From Bacteroidota bacterium (lineage in GTDB: Bacteria > Bacteroidota > Bacteroidia > B-17B0 > Aurantibacillaceae), in NCBI GenBank assembly GCA_016708845.1, contig JADJFB010000018.1, positions 62,001 through 126,000 on the forward strand: a stretch of DNA of 64,000 nt, given 5' to 3'. A model generated the notes under the pieces. It saw only the letters and a list, made by a program, of their open reading frames with translations, had not been told where the DNA came from and made no database searches. A program made the translations under genes and the position numbers. Numbering within the stretch: position 1 is the stretch's first letter; each line of letters starts with the position of its first letter. Below, piece by piece: positions 19,239-28,147 of the stretch.

Positions 19239-19778
19239 TTAATTTAATGCTTTGTTTGTTAATTCTTTTTTCAAGTTCGATAACTGACGAGCAACTGATT
19301 TATCTAATTGTTTATCGCCAATTTTTAAAATAAATCCTCCAATGATATTCGCGTCTACTTTCTCTACCAACTCAACTTCTCCGCTTAATTGAGATTTTAC
19401 TAAATCTAATGCTTTTTGTTTAGTAGCAGCATCTAAGCCGTTAGCCGATGTAACTACTGCTGTTAAAATATTTTTGTGAGAACGGTATTGCTCAATAAAT
19501 TCATTTGCCATTTCTGGGATAACATTCTCTCTTCTTTTAGAAGCTACGATAGTTAAAAATCCAGAAGTAATTGCATTAAACTTTCCATCAAAAACTGCTT
19601 TAATTGTCGCAATTTTTTTGTCAGATTTAATGATAGGGCTATTTAAAAAAGTAATAAATTCTCTAGAGTTTTCGCATACATCTTTTACTTGAAGCATATC
19701 AGCATAAACAGCCTCTAATTGGCCTTTTTCAACTGATAAGTCGAGTAATGATTTAGCGTATCTTGATGCAACTATCAT
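19239..19778 (-). CDS. atpH: ATP synthase delta subunit
   Basis: The 179-residue OSCP/delta subunit, which links the peripheral stalk to the top of F1. The N-terminal helical domain begins VASRYAKSLLDLS, and the C-terminal IIGGFILKIGDKQLDKSVARQLSNLK is the conserved delta signature. The gene starts two bases after the atpF stop, so translation is probably coupled. The start is ATG. Confidence 0.95.
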   Translation of the reverse strand: MIVASRYAKSLLDLSVEKGQLEAVYADMLQVKDVCENSREFITFLNSPIIKSDKKIATIKAVFDGKFNAITSGFLTIVASKRRENVIPEMANEFIEQYRSHKNILTAVVTSANGLDAATKQKALDLVKSQLSGEVELVEKVDANIIGGFILKIGDKQLDKSVARQLSNLKKELTNKALN

Positions 19779-19780
19779 GA

Positions 19781-20296
19781 TTAGTTAAGGTTTACGTCTT
19801 TCATTAAGTTGTTTACTAATGCTTTTTGTTTTTCATCGCTTGATAATTCGCTACGTAAAATTTTCTCAGCGATTTCAATTGATAAAGTAGCTACTTGATT
19901 TTTTAATTCAGCAACTGCTGCATTTTTTTCGTTAGTGATTTGTTCACGAGCAGATGACATAATACGATCCGCTTCTGCTTGAGATTTAGCTTTTGCTTCA
20001 GCAATGATTGCGTCTTTTGTGTCGCGTGCTTCTTTTAATAAATTATCACGTTCAGCACGAGCTTCTGCTAAAATCTTTTCGTTATTAGATTTTAACTCAC
20101 GCATATCGTTTAAAGCATTTTCAGCGCTTGCTAAAGCATCTTCAATTCCTTTTTCACGAGTTTTAATAGCTGTTAAAATTGGTTTCCAAGCAAATTTGCC
20201 TAATAATACTAATAATAAGACAAACGTAATTGTTGTCCAAAATATTAAACCAATTGCTGGTTCGATTAAACTTCCTAAAATGAATGTACTTGTCAT
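19781..20296 (-). CDS. atpF: ATP synthase b subunit
   Basis: The 171-residue peripheral stalk subunit: one N-terminal membrane helix (about 10-30, IGLIFWTTITFVLLLVLL) followed by a long charged coiled coil with a heptad pattern (AKAKSQAEADRIMSSAREQ) to the C-terminus. Two copies assemble per enzyme. It is the third gene of the operon and is separated from atpE by 120 bases that contain a long hairpin, suggesting different expression levels of c and b. Confidence 0.96.
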   Translation of the reverse strand: MTSTFILGSLIEPAIGLIFWTTITFVLLLVLLGKFAWKPILTAIKTREKGIEDALASAENALNDMRELKSNNEKILAEARAERDNLLKEARDTKDAIIAEAKAKSQAEADRIMSSAREQITNEKNAAVAELKNQVATLSIEIAEKILRSELSSDEKQKALVNNLMKDVNLN

Positions 20297-20367
20297 CTTT
20301 TAAAAATTAAATGCGGTTTTTGTACGATATTTTATTCTGTTATTACGCAGAGGTGATTTTGTAATTT

Positions 20368-20404
20368 AAACCAAAGCCATTACCAACCGTAATAGCTTTG
20401 GTTT
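20368..20404 (-). promoter_or_regulatory. Intercistronic hairpin between atpE and atpF
   Basis: Arms AAACCAAAGCCATTAC (20368-20383) and GTAATAGCTTTGGTTT (20389-20404) form a 16-pair stem with one wobble or mismatch and a 5-base loop, 13 bases past the atpE stop. No long T-run follows, so it looks more like an mRNA stabiliser or partial terminator than a full stop. Confidence 0.7.
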
Positions 20405-20416
20405 GTTTGTTGAAGA

Positions 20417-20623
20417 TTACTTCGACATTAAAGCAACTACTACACCGAATAATGCAACACCTTCTACAAGGGCTGCCGCGATGATCATTGCTGTTTGAAT
20501 TTTAGATGTAGCTTCTGGTTGACGTGCAATGGCATCCATTGCGTGTCCACCAATTTGTCCGATACCGATACCAGCGCCTATTACTGCTAAGCCTGCTCCG
20601 ATTGCTGCGATACTACCTGTCAT
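20417..20623 (-). CDS. atpE: ATP synthase c subunit
   Basis: The 68-residue proteolipid of the rotor ring: two helices joined by the polar loop ARQPEA (33-38). The ion-carrying acid is E54 in the second helix (ALVEGVALFG). A Gln occurs at position 23 (GIGQIGG), but the residue after E54 is Gly, not the Ser/Thr usual in sodium-binding rings, so proton coupling is the more likely reading. It is located between atpB and atpF, with the hairpin just downstream. Confidence 0.97.
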   Translation of the reverse strand: MTGSIAAIGAGLAVIGAGIGIGQIGGHAMDAIARQPEATSKIQTAMIIAAALVEGVALFGVVVALMSK

Positions 20624-20664
20624 TTTTCTTTGTTTTTATTGGTTATTAATTAATCTTTAAATTC

Positions 20665-21893
20665 TTAGTGTCCTGCTGTTGCGTGATCATCATCTGTTGT
20701 ATGAGCACCGTCTTCGTTATGGTCAGCTACTGCCGAACCAATAAATAAAGCAGTTAACATCGTAAATACATACGCTTGTAAAAATGCTACTAAACATTCT
20801 AATACATCAATAAATAAAGCAAATGCTACAGATACTGGTGCAATGTAAATGGTTTTGAAAACGAAAATTAAACCTACTAATGAAATAATGATAATGTGTC
20901 CTGCTGTCATGTTAGCAAATAAACGCATCATTAAGGCGAAAGGCTTCGTTAAAATACCTACAACTTCAATTGGAATTAAGATTGGCCAAATTGCTTTTGG
21001 TGCATGAGGTAAAAAAATATGTGACCAGTAGTTTTTATTACCGTTAATATTAGTTACAATCATAGTAGCAACTGATAATACTAAAGTGAAAGCGATATTA
21101 CCTGTTAAGTTAGCTCCAATTGGAATCATACCAAACACGTTATTAATTAAAATCATAAAGAAAACCGTCAACAAATAAGGAACGAATTTTTCAGAACCAT
21201 GTCCAATGTTTCCTTTAGCGATATCATCACGTACAAACAAAATTAATGGCTCAAAAAATGATTGTTTTCCTCTTGGTGCAGATGTAACGCCTTGTGTTTT
21301 GTAAGCTTTAGCAATTGACATAAATATCCACATGATAACAATCACCGAAATAAACATCTGAGCTACGTTTTTAGTGATTGAAAAATCTAATGGAGCAGCG
21401 TTTGAAACACTTACTTCTTTTTCATCAATTGTTAACGTAACGTATTGACCATATTCGTTTGGTGTTTCATTAGCGTAATATACTTTTTCTTCAAACATCA
21501 CAAAACGCTCTCCGTTTTTTTCAACGATGGTTTTTCCTTCATTATCATGGTGAAATTCTGATGACATAAAAACACAATACCATTATTCCCTTTTAAAATA
21601 ACTGGTAATGGAGCAGCAACTGCATCATGACCTTCACCCCAAAAATGCCAAGAGTGAGAATCAGAAACGTGTTCAATGGCAATAGCAGAAATGTCGATTG
21701 GACCATTAGCTTCGTGAGCATCATGTCCATGGGCATCATGAGCTGCAACCGCAGTGTCTGCAGAATGACCATGCTCAATAGTGTCCTCTAGAGGTTCAGA
21801 AGCCGATAAATTATTAGAAAACCCAATAAATAGGGAAAATATCAATAAAAAGATACTTGTAAAGCGTTTGTATGTATTAATTTTACTAGTCAT
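20665..21893 (-). CDS. atpB: ATP synthase a subunit, frame broken in an A5/T5 run
   Basis: The a subunit forms the ion half-channels next to the c ring. The downstream frame (20665-21567) encodes the membrane part, with the essential Arg at residue 215 of that frame (LMMRLFANMTAGH). The upstream frame (to 21893) encodes a signal peptide, a His-rich stretch (HDAHGHDAHEANG) and SHSWHFWGEGHDAV, which is the normal N-terminus in Bacteroidota. The two frames join if the T5 run at 21568-21572 is T6, giving VFFMSSEFHH. Either a sequence error or reinitiation at ATG 21567. It is first in the atp operon. An essential subunit is unlikely to be truly broken. Confidence 0.88.
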
Positions 21894-21931
21894 TACGAAA
21901 AAAGGTATTTGTAAGCTTTAAAATTCGGGTG

Positions 21932-21939
21932 CAAATGTA
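21932..21939 (-). promoter_or_regulatory. Likely -7 element of the atp operon
   Basis: The minus strand reads TACATTTG, a full match to TAnnTTTG, about 39 bases before the atpB ATG at 21893. The -33 region (TTTCG) is weak. Confidence 0.5.
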
Positions 21940-22021
21940 GGGATAAAATGACAAAACCGAAACTTTTTTTAAGGTTTTAGACAAAGAAACTACATAATCC
22001 GTTGAAATTTTTTGAAGATTC

Positions 22022-22897
22022 TTAAAACACCACGTAATCCTGAGGATTAATAGCGAAACCATTATACCACAACTCAAAATGTAAATGCGGTCCTTTGCTA
22101 TTTTCGCCTGTATTGCCAACTACGCCAATTGGCTCGCCAGCTTGCACAAAATCCCCCACTTTTTTAGTAATACTTGATTGATGCTTATAAACACTTGTAA
22201 TATTATTATTGTGTTGAATTTGAGTAACATAGCCGTCTTCGGTGGTAAAGCCTGCGAAAATAATAGTGCCATCAAGGGTGGTTTTAACAAATTCGTTTTC
22301 TTTGGCGGCGATATCGGTTCCAAAATGTTCTTCCTTTATATTATAAGATGTAGTGATAATTCCTTTAATAGGAGTGAAAAAGAAGAAATTACTCAAAGCA
22401 TTAATTTTATTAGCCGAAACCTTATCACTAGTTGATTCCAGCTGATTACTTTCTATATCCGAACGCAATTTCATATCCTGATCGCTAGGCTTAATATCAA
22501 TATTAGCATATTTACCTGTTGAATCCTTGGCTGGTTTTGCTGTTCTACCTTCTGTTTTACCAGAAAACACATTTAATAGGTTATTAATGTACCAATCTCT
22601 GGCCGCCAGCGTATTTTCTAAGGAATCTGCCTTGGCGCTTAATGATAAAATATCTTTTCTATCATCCACATTTCCGTACCCAGGAATATACTCTCTTAAT
22701 GGCGTAAAGGCAACTAAACTAATCACTAAAGTGGTCATCACAATTGTAACCGAACCTAATAATATGATTAATCCCAAGGGAGAAAGGCGTAAGGAGAACT
22801 TTTCGGCAAAGGAATCGTCGTTTAATATTACCAAACGGTATTTATTCCGCAATTGATCGGTAAAAATTTTCCAACGACTATTTTTGGTTTCAGACAT
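22022..22897 (-). CDS. M23 family membrane-anchored metallopeptidase
   Basis: A 291-residue LytM-type protein: a short cytoplasmic part, one membrane helix (41-64), a coiled linker (about 80-165) and a C-terminal M23 domain. Zinc ligands are visible: H191 and D195 (HFGTDI) and the HLH pair H271/H273 (GPHLHFELW), so the enzyme is probably active on peptidoglycan cross-bridges. It is divergent from porW with a 54-base gap. Such peptidases often neighbour porW/bactofilin genes in this phylum; a role in cell wall remodelling is inferred. Confidence 0.92.
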   Translation of the reverse strand: MSETKNSRWKIFTDQLRNKYRLVILNDDSFAEKFSLRLSPLGLIILLGSVTIVMTTLVISLVAFTPLREYIPGYGNVDDRKDILSLSAKADSLENTLAARDWYINNLLNVFSGKTEGRTAKPAKDSTGKYANIDIKPSDQDMKLRSDIESNQLESTSDKVSANKINALSNFFFFTPIKGIITTSYNIKEEHFGTDIAAKENEFVKTTLDGTIIFAGFTTEDGYVTQIQHNNNITSVYKHQSSITKKVGDFVQAGEPIGVVGNTGENSKGPHLHFELWYNGFAINPQDYVVF

Positions 22898-22951
22898 AGG
22901 TTCTGCACAAAAATATACTAAATTTACGATTTTGACGTTATTACCTTATTT

Positions 22952-25669
22952 TTGCATCTTTTTTTGAAATTTATAAAAACACATATCATCTCTTGTTTGG
23001 CTTTACTAATCCTTTTATCAGGCTGTAAAACCAATAAAAACACCTTTATTCATAGGGGTTACCACAATTTAACGGCTCGTTATAATGGTTATTACTACGC
23101 AACAGAAAGTATTAAAGAAGGGGAAGAAAAAATAAGAACTAGCTACAAATACGACTATGATCGCTTACTACCGGTTTATTTAGTTCCAACAAATGAAAGC
23201 GCAAAGGCTACTTTCCCTGAATTTGATAAAGCCATTAAAAAATCTTCTAATTGCATTAGCCGCCATACCATCAAAGACAAGAAAAAAGGGACAGAAATTA
23301 CGACGGCCGGAAGATGGATTGATAATAACTGGAATGTGATTGGTATATCTCACTTTTATAAACGCGAATTTTTTTCGGGGATAGAAGCTTTTGAATATGT
23401 AATTAGAAGTTACAAATCAAGGGATAAATACAAGGCTTTAATTTGGCTAGCACGTTCTTATAACGAAATTGGCGCGCCTTCTCAAGCAGAACCTATAATT
23501 AGTTTATTAAAAGAAGATAAAAAAATATCAAACTACGCTAAAAAACAATTGCCTGCTTTACAAGCAGATTATTACATGAAGCGTGGCATGTATCAGGAAG
23601 CGCAAGATGCTTTAGAAAATGCCTTAAAAGGTGGCGATGCTAAAAACGCCAGTGCTGTTTCGAAGTTTTTATTGAAATTTAAACGTCCTTCTAAAAAAAC
23701 AAGGGCTAGGTATAATTTTATTTTAGGCCAGTTAGCCGAAGAAAAAAGAGACAACAAAAAAGCGATTAAGTATTACCAAAAAGTAATTGATTTAAAACCT
23801 GATTACGAATTTGTGTTTAACGCCAAAATTAAACAAGCACGATTATTTGATGTTAAATCAGGAAACATTGCAAAGTTAAAGCGTGAGTTATTGAAAATGA
23901 CGCGTGATGTGAAAAACGCAGAATACTTAGATGTTATCTATTATACATTAGGTGAAATTTTTGAAAGAGAAAAAAACGAAACAGATGCTATTGCTAATTA
24001 CAAATTATCAGTAAAAAATAGCATCCAAAACCCAAAACAAAAAGCTTTATCTTATCTTAAATTAGGAGAAATTAGTTTTGAACAAGCTAATTATACTGCC
24101 TCTGGCGCTTATTATGACAGTACCATGATTACCTTGCCTAAAGATTATAAAGATTACACAGTAATTAGTAAACGAAAAGAAACTTTAGAAACTTTAATTG
24201 GATATATTAGAACAATTCAACGCGAAGATAGTTTACAGCGTATTGCCAAAATGAGCGAAAGTGATAGAACACGATTTATCACTAAAATGATTGCTAAAAT
24301 TGAAGAGGAAGAGGAGCGAAAAAAAGAAGAAGCTGAAGCCCTTCAAGCACAAAATGCTAATCCAAATCCAAACGCCCCCGCTCCTATAACAAATAATGGT
24401 TTGCCAACAGTAAGTAACGGCCAAAAAGGCGAATGGTATTTTTATAACCAAACCACTTTAAGTTTTGGATTAAATGATTTCATTAAAAAATGGGGAAATA
24501 GAAAATTAGAAGATAACTGGAGAAGAAGTCAAAAAGCTTTAGCTTTTGAAAATCAAACTAACACTAACGATAGTGTTGCTGATGCAGTGGCTGGAGGGAC
24601 AAAAATAAAAAACACAAATGATAGAAAGAGTGTTGATTATTATTTATCTGATTTGCCTTTAAATGATTCTTTAATTAAACGCTCTGATAAGCGCATAGTT
24701 GATGCTTATTATAATTTAGCAAGCACCTACAAAGAAGAATTAAACAATAACAAAAAAGCCATTGCTACTTTTGAAGAGTTGAATTCGCGATATGCTGATA
24801 ATAAATACAAGCTATCTACTTATTTTCAATTGTACCGAATTTTTACATCTGTCAAAAATCAATCGCAAGCTGATTACTATAAAAACAAAATTTTAAATGA
24901 GTATCCTAATAGTGAGTATGCTCAAATTATTAAAAACCCAAAATACATTTCGGATAAAGCCGCGCAAAAAGGAGAGGTTGAGTTGTTTTACAACGATGTG
25001 TATAATGATTACACAACTAGTAATTACAGCGCGGCTTATAGTAAATGTAACGAAGCAGATGCAAAGTTTGGAAAAAATGATTTTTCGCCAAAATTCGCCT
25101 TCATTCGCGCTATTTCTATTGGTAAATTAAAAGGTGTTGATTCGTTAGACGCAGCTTTAAAAATGGTACAAGTACTATATCCTAAAGACGATGTAACAAA
25201 AGAAGCACAGAATATTATTGAATTAATTTATAATTCCAAACATCCTAGCGAAGCAACGGGTAATGGAACTAATAACATTAATAAAACAGACACCTTTAGT
25301 TTAGATTTAAATTCTCAACACTTTGTTGTAGCTATTTGCCCAGATGATGCTGCTATTGCAAATGCTTTTAAATCTGCTTTAGCCGATTATAATAATAGTT
25401 TTTACAGCAACGCTAATTTATCCATCTCAAGTAGTTTGTTTGGCGCTGCCGATCAAATTACCAATGTAAAAACATTTAAAAATGCGCAGGAAGCGATGGA
25501 ATACATTGATAACTTGAAAAAAGATAAAACCGTGTTTTCGGGTAAAGTAAAAATAGAGATGTTTACCTTAATGGCCATTTCTGCTGATAACTTGCCGAAA
25601 TTGTATAGAAAAAAACAGGTGAGCTACTACAAGCCTTTTTTTGATGATCATTACAAATTACAGAAGTAA
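22952..25669 (+). CDS. porW: T9SS / gliding TPR lipoprotein PorW (SprE)
   Basis: A 905-residue lipoprotein. The N-terminal lipobox LLSGC (C25) is followed by the family hallmark: RGYHNLTARYNGYYYATESIKEG. TPR-like helical repeats run from about 150 to 430, then a low-complexity linker (NPNPNAPAPITNNG, about 470) and a second TPR region from about 580. In characterised Bacteroidota, PorW/SprE is needed for type IX secretion and gliding. TTG at 22952 overlaps a TATTTTTG promoter-like box, so the TTG four codons later (giving MKFIKTH) may be the real start. bactofilin, atpZ and an atpI-like gene follow. Confidence 0.85.
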   Translation: MHLFLKFIKTHIISCLALLILLSGCKTNKNTFIHRGYHNLTARYNGYYYATESIKEGEEKIRTSYKYDYDRLLPVYLVPTNESAKATFPEFDKAIKKSSNCISRHTIKDKKKGTEITTAGRWIDNNWNVIGISHFYKREFFSGIEAFEYVIRSYKSRDKYKALIWLARSYNEIGAPSQAEPIISLLKEDKKISNYAKKQLPALQADYYMKRGMYQEAQDALENALKGGDAKNASAVSKFLLKFKRPSKKTRARYNFILGQLAEEKRDNKKAIKYYQKVIDLKPDYEFVFNAKIKQARLFDVKSGNIAKLKRELLKMTRDVKNAEYLDVIYYTLGEIFEREKNETDAIANYKLSVKNSIQNPKQKALSYLKLGEISFEQANYTASGAYYDSTMITLPKDYKDYTVISKRKETLETLIGYIRTIQREDSLQRIAKMSESDRTRFITKMIAKIEEEEERKKEEAEALQAQNANPNPNAPAPITNNGLPTVSNGQKGEWYFYNQTTLSFGLNDFIKKWGNRKLEDNWRRSQKALAFENQTNTNDSVADAVAGGTKIKNTNDRKSVDYYLSDLPLNDSLIKRSDKRIVDAYYNLASTYKEELNNNKKAIATFEELNSRYADNKYKLSTYFQLYRIFTSVKNQSQADYYKNKILNEYPNSEYAQIIKNPKYISDKAAQKGEVELFYNDVYNDYTTSNYSAAYSKCNEADAKFGKNDFSPKFAFIRAISIGKLKGVDSLDAALKMVQVLYPKDDVTKEAQNIIELIYNSKHPSEATGNGTNNINKTDTFSLDLNSQHFVVAICPDDAAIANAFKSALADYNNSFYSNANLSISSSLFGAADQITNVKTFKNAQEAMEYIDNLKKDKTVFSGKVKIEMFTLMAISADNLPKLYRKKQVSYYKPFFDDHYKLQK

Positions 25670-25701
25670 TTTTATATATTCGTAATTCAAAAAATAACAG
25701 C

Positions 25702-26112
25702 ATGTTTCAAAAAGCAAATAAAACTTCGGATTCAACTGCCACATCTATTAACTTAATTGGAAACGGAACAACCATTATTGGAGATATTAAATCGAGTGGT
25801 GATCTTAGAATTGATGGTACGTTAAAAGGCAATCTTTCTATTTCTGGCAAATTAGTAGTTGGTCCCTCAGGAAATATTGAGGGAAATATTATTTGTCAAA
25901 ATGCAGATATTTCTGGAGAAATTCACGGAAAAGTAACTGTTAGCGAATTACTATCTTTAAAAGCAAGCGCTAAAGTTTTAGGTGATATCGTTACAGGAAA
26001 AATATCTATTGAACCTAACGCTACATTTACTGGTACTTGTAATATGGGTGCCGTAGTAAAAAACATAACTAATGTCAGCGAAAAACGAGAAGCCGCAACC
26101 CAAACCGCTTAG
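25702..26112 (+). CDS. Bactofilin (polymer-forming cytoskeletal protein)
   Basis: A 136-residue DUF583 protein. The beta-helical core is visible as repeated strands: NLIGNGTTIIGDIKSSGDLRID (LIGNGTTIIGDI), GNLSISGKLVVGPSGNIEG, NADISGEIHGKV, SLKASAKVLGDIVTGK. Bactofilins polymerise into filaments without nucleotide and organise cell wall enzymes, which fits the M23 peptidase nearby. It is 32 bases after porW on the same strand. Its last 41 bases overlap the start of atpZ in another frame. Confidence 0.92.
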   Translation: MFQKANKTSDSTATSINLIGNGTTIIGDIKSSGDLRIDGTLKGNLSISGKLVVGPSGNIEGNIICQNADISGEIHGKVTVSELLSLKASAKVLGDIVTGKISIEPNATFTGTCNMGAVVKNITNVSEKREAATQTA

Positions 26113-26302
26113 TGCTTACGCAAAGTATAGCGCATTAGGTGTTCAAATGGCAGTAATTATTGGCGGTGGTTGTTATGGTGGTTTTAAATTAGACGAGCAT
26201 TATCAAAACACAACCCCTATCTTTACCATCATTTTAAGTTTAGTTTCCATTGGCTTGGCAATGTACATTGTACTGAAAGATTTTATTAAGCCAAGCAAGT
26301 AA
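26072..26302 (+). CDS. atpZ: AtpZ/AtpI family protein
   Basis: A 76-residue protein with a Pro/Lys-rich N-terminus and two membrane helices (about 22-39 and 46-66), with GGGCYGGFKLDEHY between them: the AtpZ/AtpI family, small membrane proteins normally encoded immediately before atpB and thought to help assembly of the c ring or cation supply. It overlaps bactofilin by 41 bases, and the next gene starts 8 bases later. Here the cluster is separated from atpB by porW and the M23 gene and lies on the opposite strand. Confidence 0.85.
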   Translation: MSAKNEKPQPKPLSAYAKYSALGVQMAVIIGGGCYGGFKLDEHYQNTTPIFTIILSLVSIGLAMYIVLKDFIKPSK

Positions 26303-26310
26303 GCCAAAAT

Positions 26311-26691
26311 ATGCAAAATCAAAAAAAATACTATTTACAATTTATTACTATTTGCATAGGTGCTTTAGTGCTATCCTATGGCTTAAGCCAATTACAAAAT
26401 CGATATTTTAGCACTTCTCATTTTTGGATTCCAACTTTGTTTTTTGCATTAGCTACATTAGGTACAAATGCTTTATTAACTAAAGGCGACAAGCAATCGA
26501 AAGAATTTGTTTTTAAAACTTTGGCCATGAGCATGGCACGTTTATTAGTATGTATGATTTTTGTCTTTATTTATTCCTTAGTAAATAAACCAGAAGCTTT
26601 GGCTTTCACTTGTCATTTTATGATTCAATATGTATTGTTCACCATTTTCGAAATGTCCTTCTTATTAAAATATATTAAACAAGCCGATTAA
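26311..26691 (+). CDS. Membrane protein, AtpI-position (ATP synthase-associated)
   Basis: A 126-residue protein with four predicted helices (about 10-26, 36-52, 70-92, 98-118), a small loop TKGDKQSKEFVFKTLAMSMARLL, and an acidic end. Its size, topology and place directly after atpZ match the uncharacterised membrane protein that stands between atpZ and atpB in many Bacteroidota. Function unknown; assistance in F0 assembly is inferred from position only. Confidence 0.6.
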   Translation: MQNQKKYYLQFITICIGALVLSYGLSQLQNRYFSTSHFWIPTLFFALATLGTNALLTKGDKQSKEFVFKTLAMSMARLLVCMIFVFIYSLVNKPEALAFTCHFMIQYVLFTIFEMSFLLKYIKQAD

Positions 26692-26772
26692 GGGTTAAAA
26701 TTGCCAATCAACCAATTATATAAAATTCCACTTTCATAATCACTTACCTTTAACATAACAAATACAAACACC

Positions 26773-27960
26773 ATGAAAAAATTTATACTATCATCACTAG
26801 CAGTTTGCTCGCTAACATTTTCTCAAGCGCAAACACAAGCACCGTATCAAGGTCCGCTTACCAATATGAAAGGTAGCGAATACAAATTTACCGTTGTAAA
26901 AAGCTTAGATGCAACAGCCGTGCAGAATCAAGGCAACACTGGAACTTGCTGGTCGTTTTCTTCTATGTCATTTTTTGAAAGCGAATTAATTAGAATGGGA
27001 AAAGGAAAAGATTTTAATATGGCAGAAATGTTTGTGGCTCGCAAAGCTTATCCATTAAAAGCAGATAATTATGTGCGTATGCACGGTAGAGCTAACATGG
27101 CTGAAGGCGGTGGTTTTTCTGACGTTGTAAATGTGATTAAAAAATACGGTATGGTTCCAGAAGAAGTTTATACTGGTAAAAAAAATCCGAAAGAAAATCA
27201 TAATCACTCGGTATTAGAAGCAACCTTAAAGGGAATTACTAGTGCTGTAGCAAATGACAATAATAGTAAAATTGATTTTGAAGCTATGCACCAAGCGGTA
27301 GAAAGTACTTGTGATGCATTTTTAGGAAAAGCTCCAGAAAAATTTATGTATAAAGGAAAAGAATACACTCCTAAATCATACTACGAAGCAACTGGATTAA
27401 ATATTGATGATTATGTATTCTTAACGTCTTTTACTCACCATCCTTTTTACAGCAAATTTACTTTAGAAGTGCCAGATAACTGGAACTGGGATCAAATGTA
27501 TAATTTACCATTAAATGAGTTTCAAGAAGTAATGACAAATGCCATTAACACTGGCTTTACATTTGCTTGGGCTTCTGATGTAAGCGAAAAAGGATTTAAA
27601 TTTAAAGATGGTTTAGCTGTTGTTCCAGAAATGCCTTTCTCGGAAATGAGTGATGATGAAAAAGCGGATTTAACAAAAAAGCCACACACTCAATTTAAGG
27701 TAACTCAAGAAAATCGTCAGCAAGCGTTTGATAATTACGAAACACAAGATGACCATGGAATGCATGTGGTTGGTATCGTAAAAGACCAAAACTCTACGCC
27801 GTACTACATCGTAAAAAATTCTTGGGGTAAAGATAGAAATGAATGTGACGGCTATTTTTATGCTTCAGAAAGCTACGTATTATACAAAACAACTAGCATT
27901 ATGTTGCACAAAAAAGCTATTCCTGCTGCTATTGCTAAAAAATTAGGAATCGTTCAGTAA
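26773..27960 (+). CDS. Secreted C1 family (bleomycin hydrolase-like) cysteine peptidase
   Basis: A 395-residue papain-fold aminopeptidase of the PepC/bleomycin hydrolase group. Catalytic residues are visible: oxyanion Q53 and nucleophile C59 (NQGNTGTCWSFSS), His at about 328 (DDHGMHVVG) and N349 (VKNSWG). Unlike the classic cytosolic enzymes, it has a signal peptide (1-20, ending SQAQ), so it acts in the periplasm or outside. It probably trims peptides for uptake. It is flanked by its own terminator and looks monocistronic. Confidence 0.92.
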   Translation: MKKFILSSLAVCSLTFSQAQTQAPYQGPLTNMKGSEYKFTVVKSLDATAVQNQGNTGTCWSFSSMSFFESELIRMGKGKDFNMAEMFVARKAYPLKADNYVRMHGRANMAEGGGFSDVVNVIKKYGMVPEEVYTGKKNPKENHNHSVLEATLKGITSAVANDNNSKIDFEAMHQAVESTCDAFLGKAPEKFMYKGKEYTPKSYYEATGLNIDDYVFLTSFTHHPFYSKFTLEVPDNWNWDQMYNLPLNEFQEVMTNAINTGFTFAWASDVSEKGFKFKDGLAVVPEMPFSEMSDDEKADLTKKPHTQFKVTQENRQQAFDNYETQDDHGMHVVGIVKDQNSTPYYIVKNSWGKDRNECDGYFYASESYVLYKTTSIMLHKKAIPAAIAKKLGIVQ

Positions 27961-27980
27961 GCCAAAAATATAATACAATT

Positions 27981-28019
27981 AACCACCAATCTAGTAAGGT
28001 TGGTGGTTTTGTTTTTTAT
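27981..28019 (+). terminator. Terminator after the C1 peptidase gene
   Basis: AACCACCAA (27981-27989) pairs with TTGGTGGTT (28000-28008), followed by a T-rich tail, 20 bases after the stop. Confidence 0.85.
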
Positions 28020-28070
28020 AAAACTCTAATTAAGCTATCCGTACTGGTGGGTATTTTGTGTTAAAGATGA

Positions 28071-28099
28071 TTGATGGTCTATTTTTATTTATATTTTTG
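28071..28099 (+). promoter_or_regulatory. Bacteroidota-type promoter of the SUMF1-fold gene
   Basis: TTG at 28071-28073, an 18-base spacer and TATTTTTG at 28092-28099, about 48 bases before the ATG; the same spacing as the DUF3098 promoter. Confidence 0.65.
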
Positions 28100-28147
28100 A
28101 TTACGAAATAGCAAGAAATAAACTCTAACATAACAAATAAAAGAAAC

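Noticed and set aside
20004..20303. Plus-strand frame of 99 codons opposite atpF
   Set aside because: It mirrors the coiled-coil codons of atpF and has no start signal.
20417..20623. Sodium-coupled ATP synthase based on Gln23 of AtpE
   Set aside because: The residue after the ion-binding Glu is Gly, not the Ser/Thr that completes the sodium site in known examples.
21560..21580. Programmed frameshift in atpB
   Set aside because: No slippery heptamer with a following structure is evident, and several other genes show the same kind of one-base run defect.
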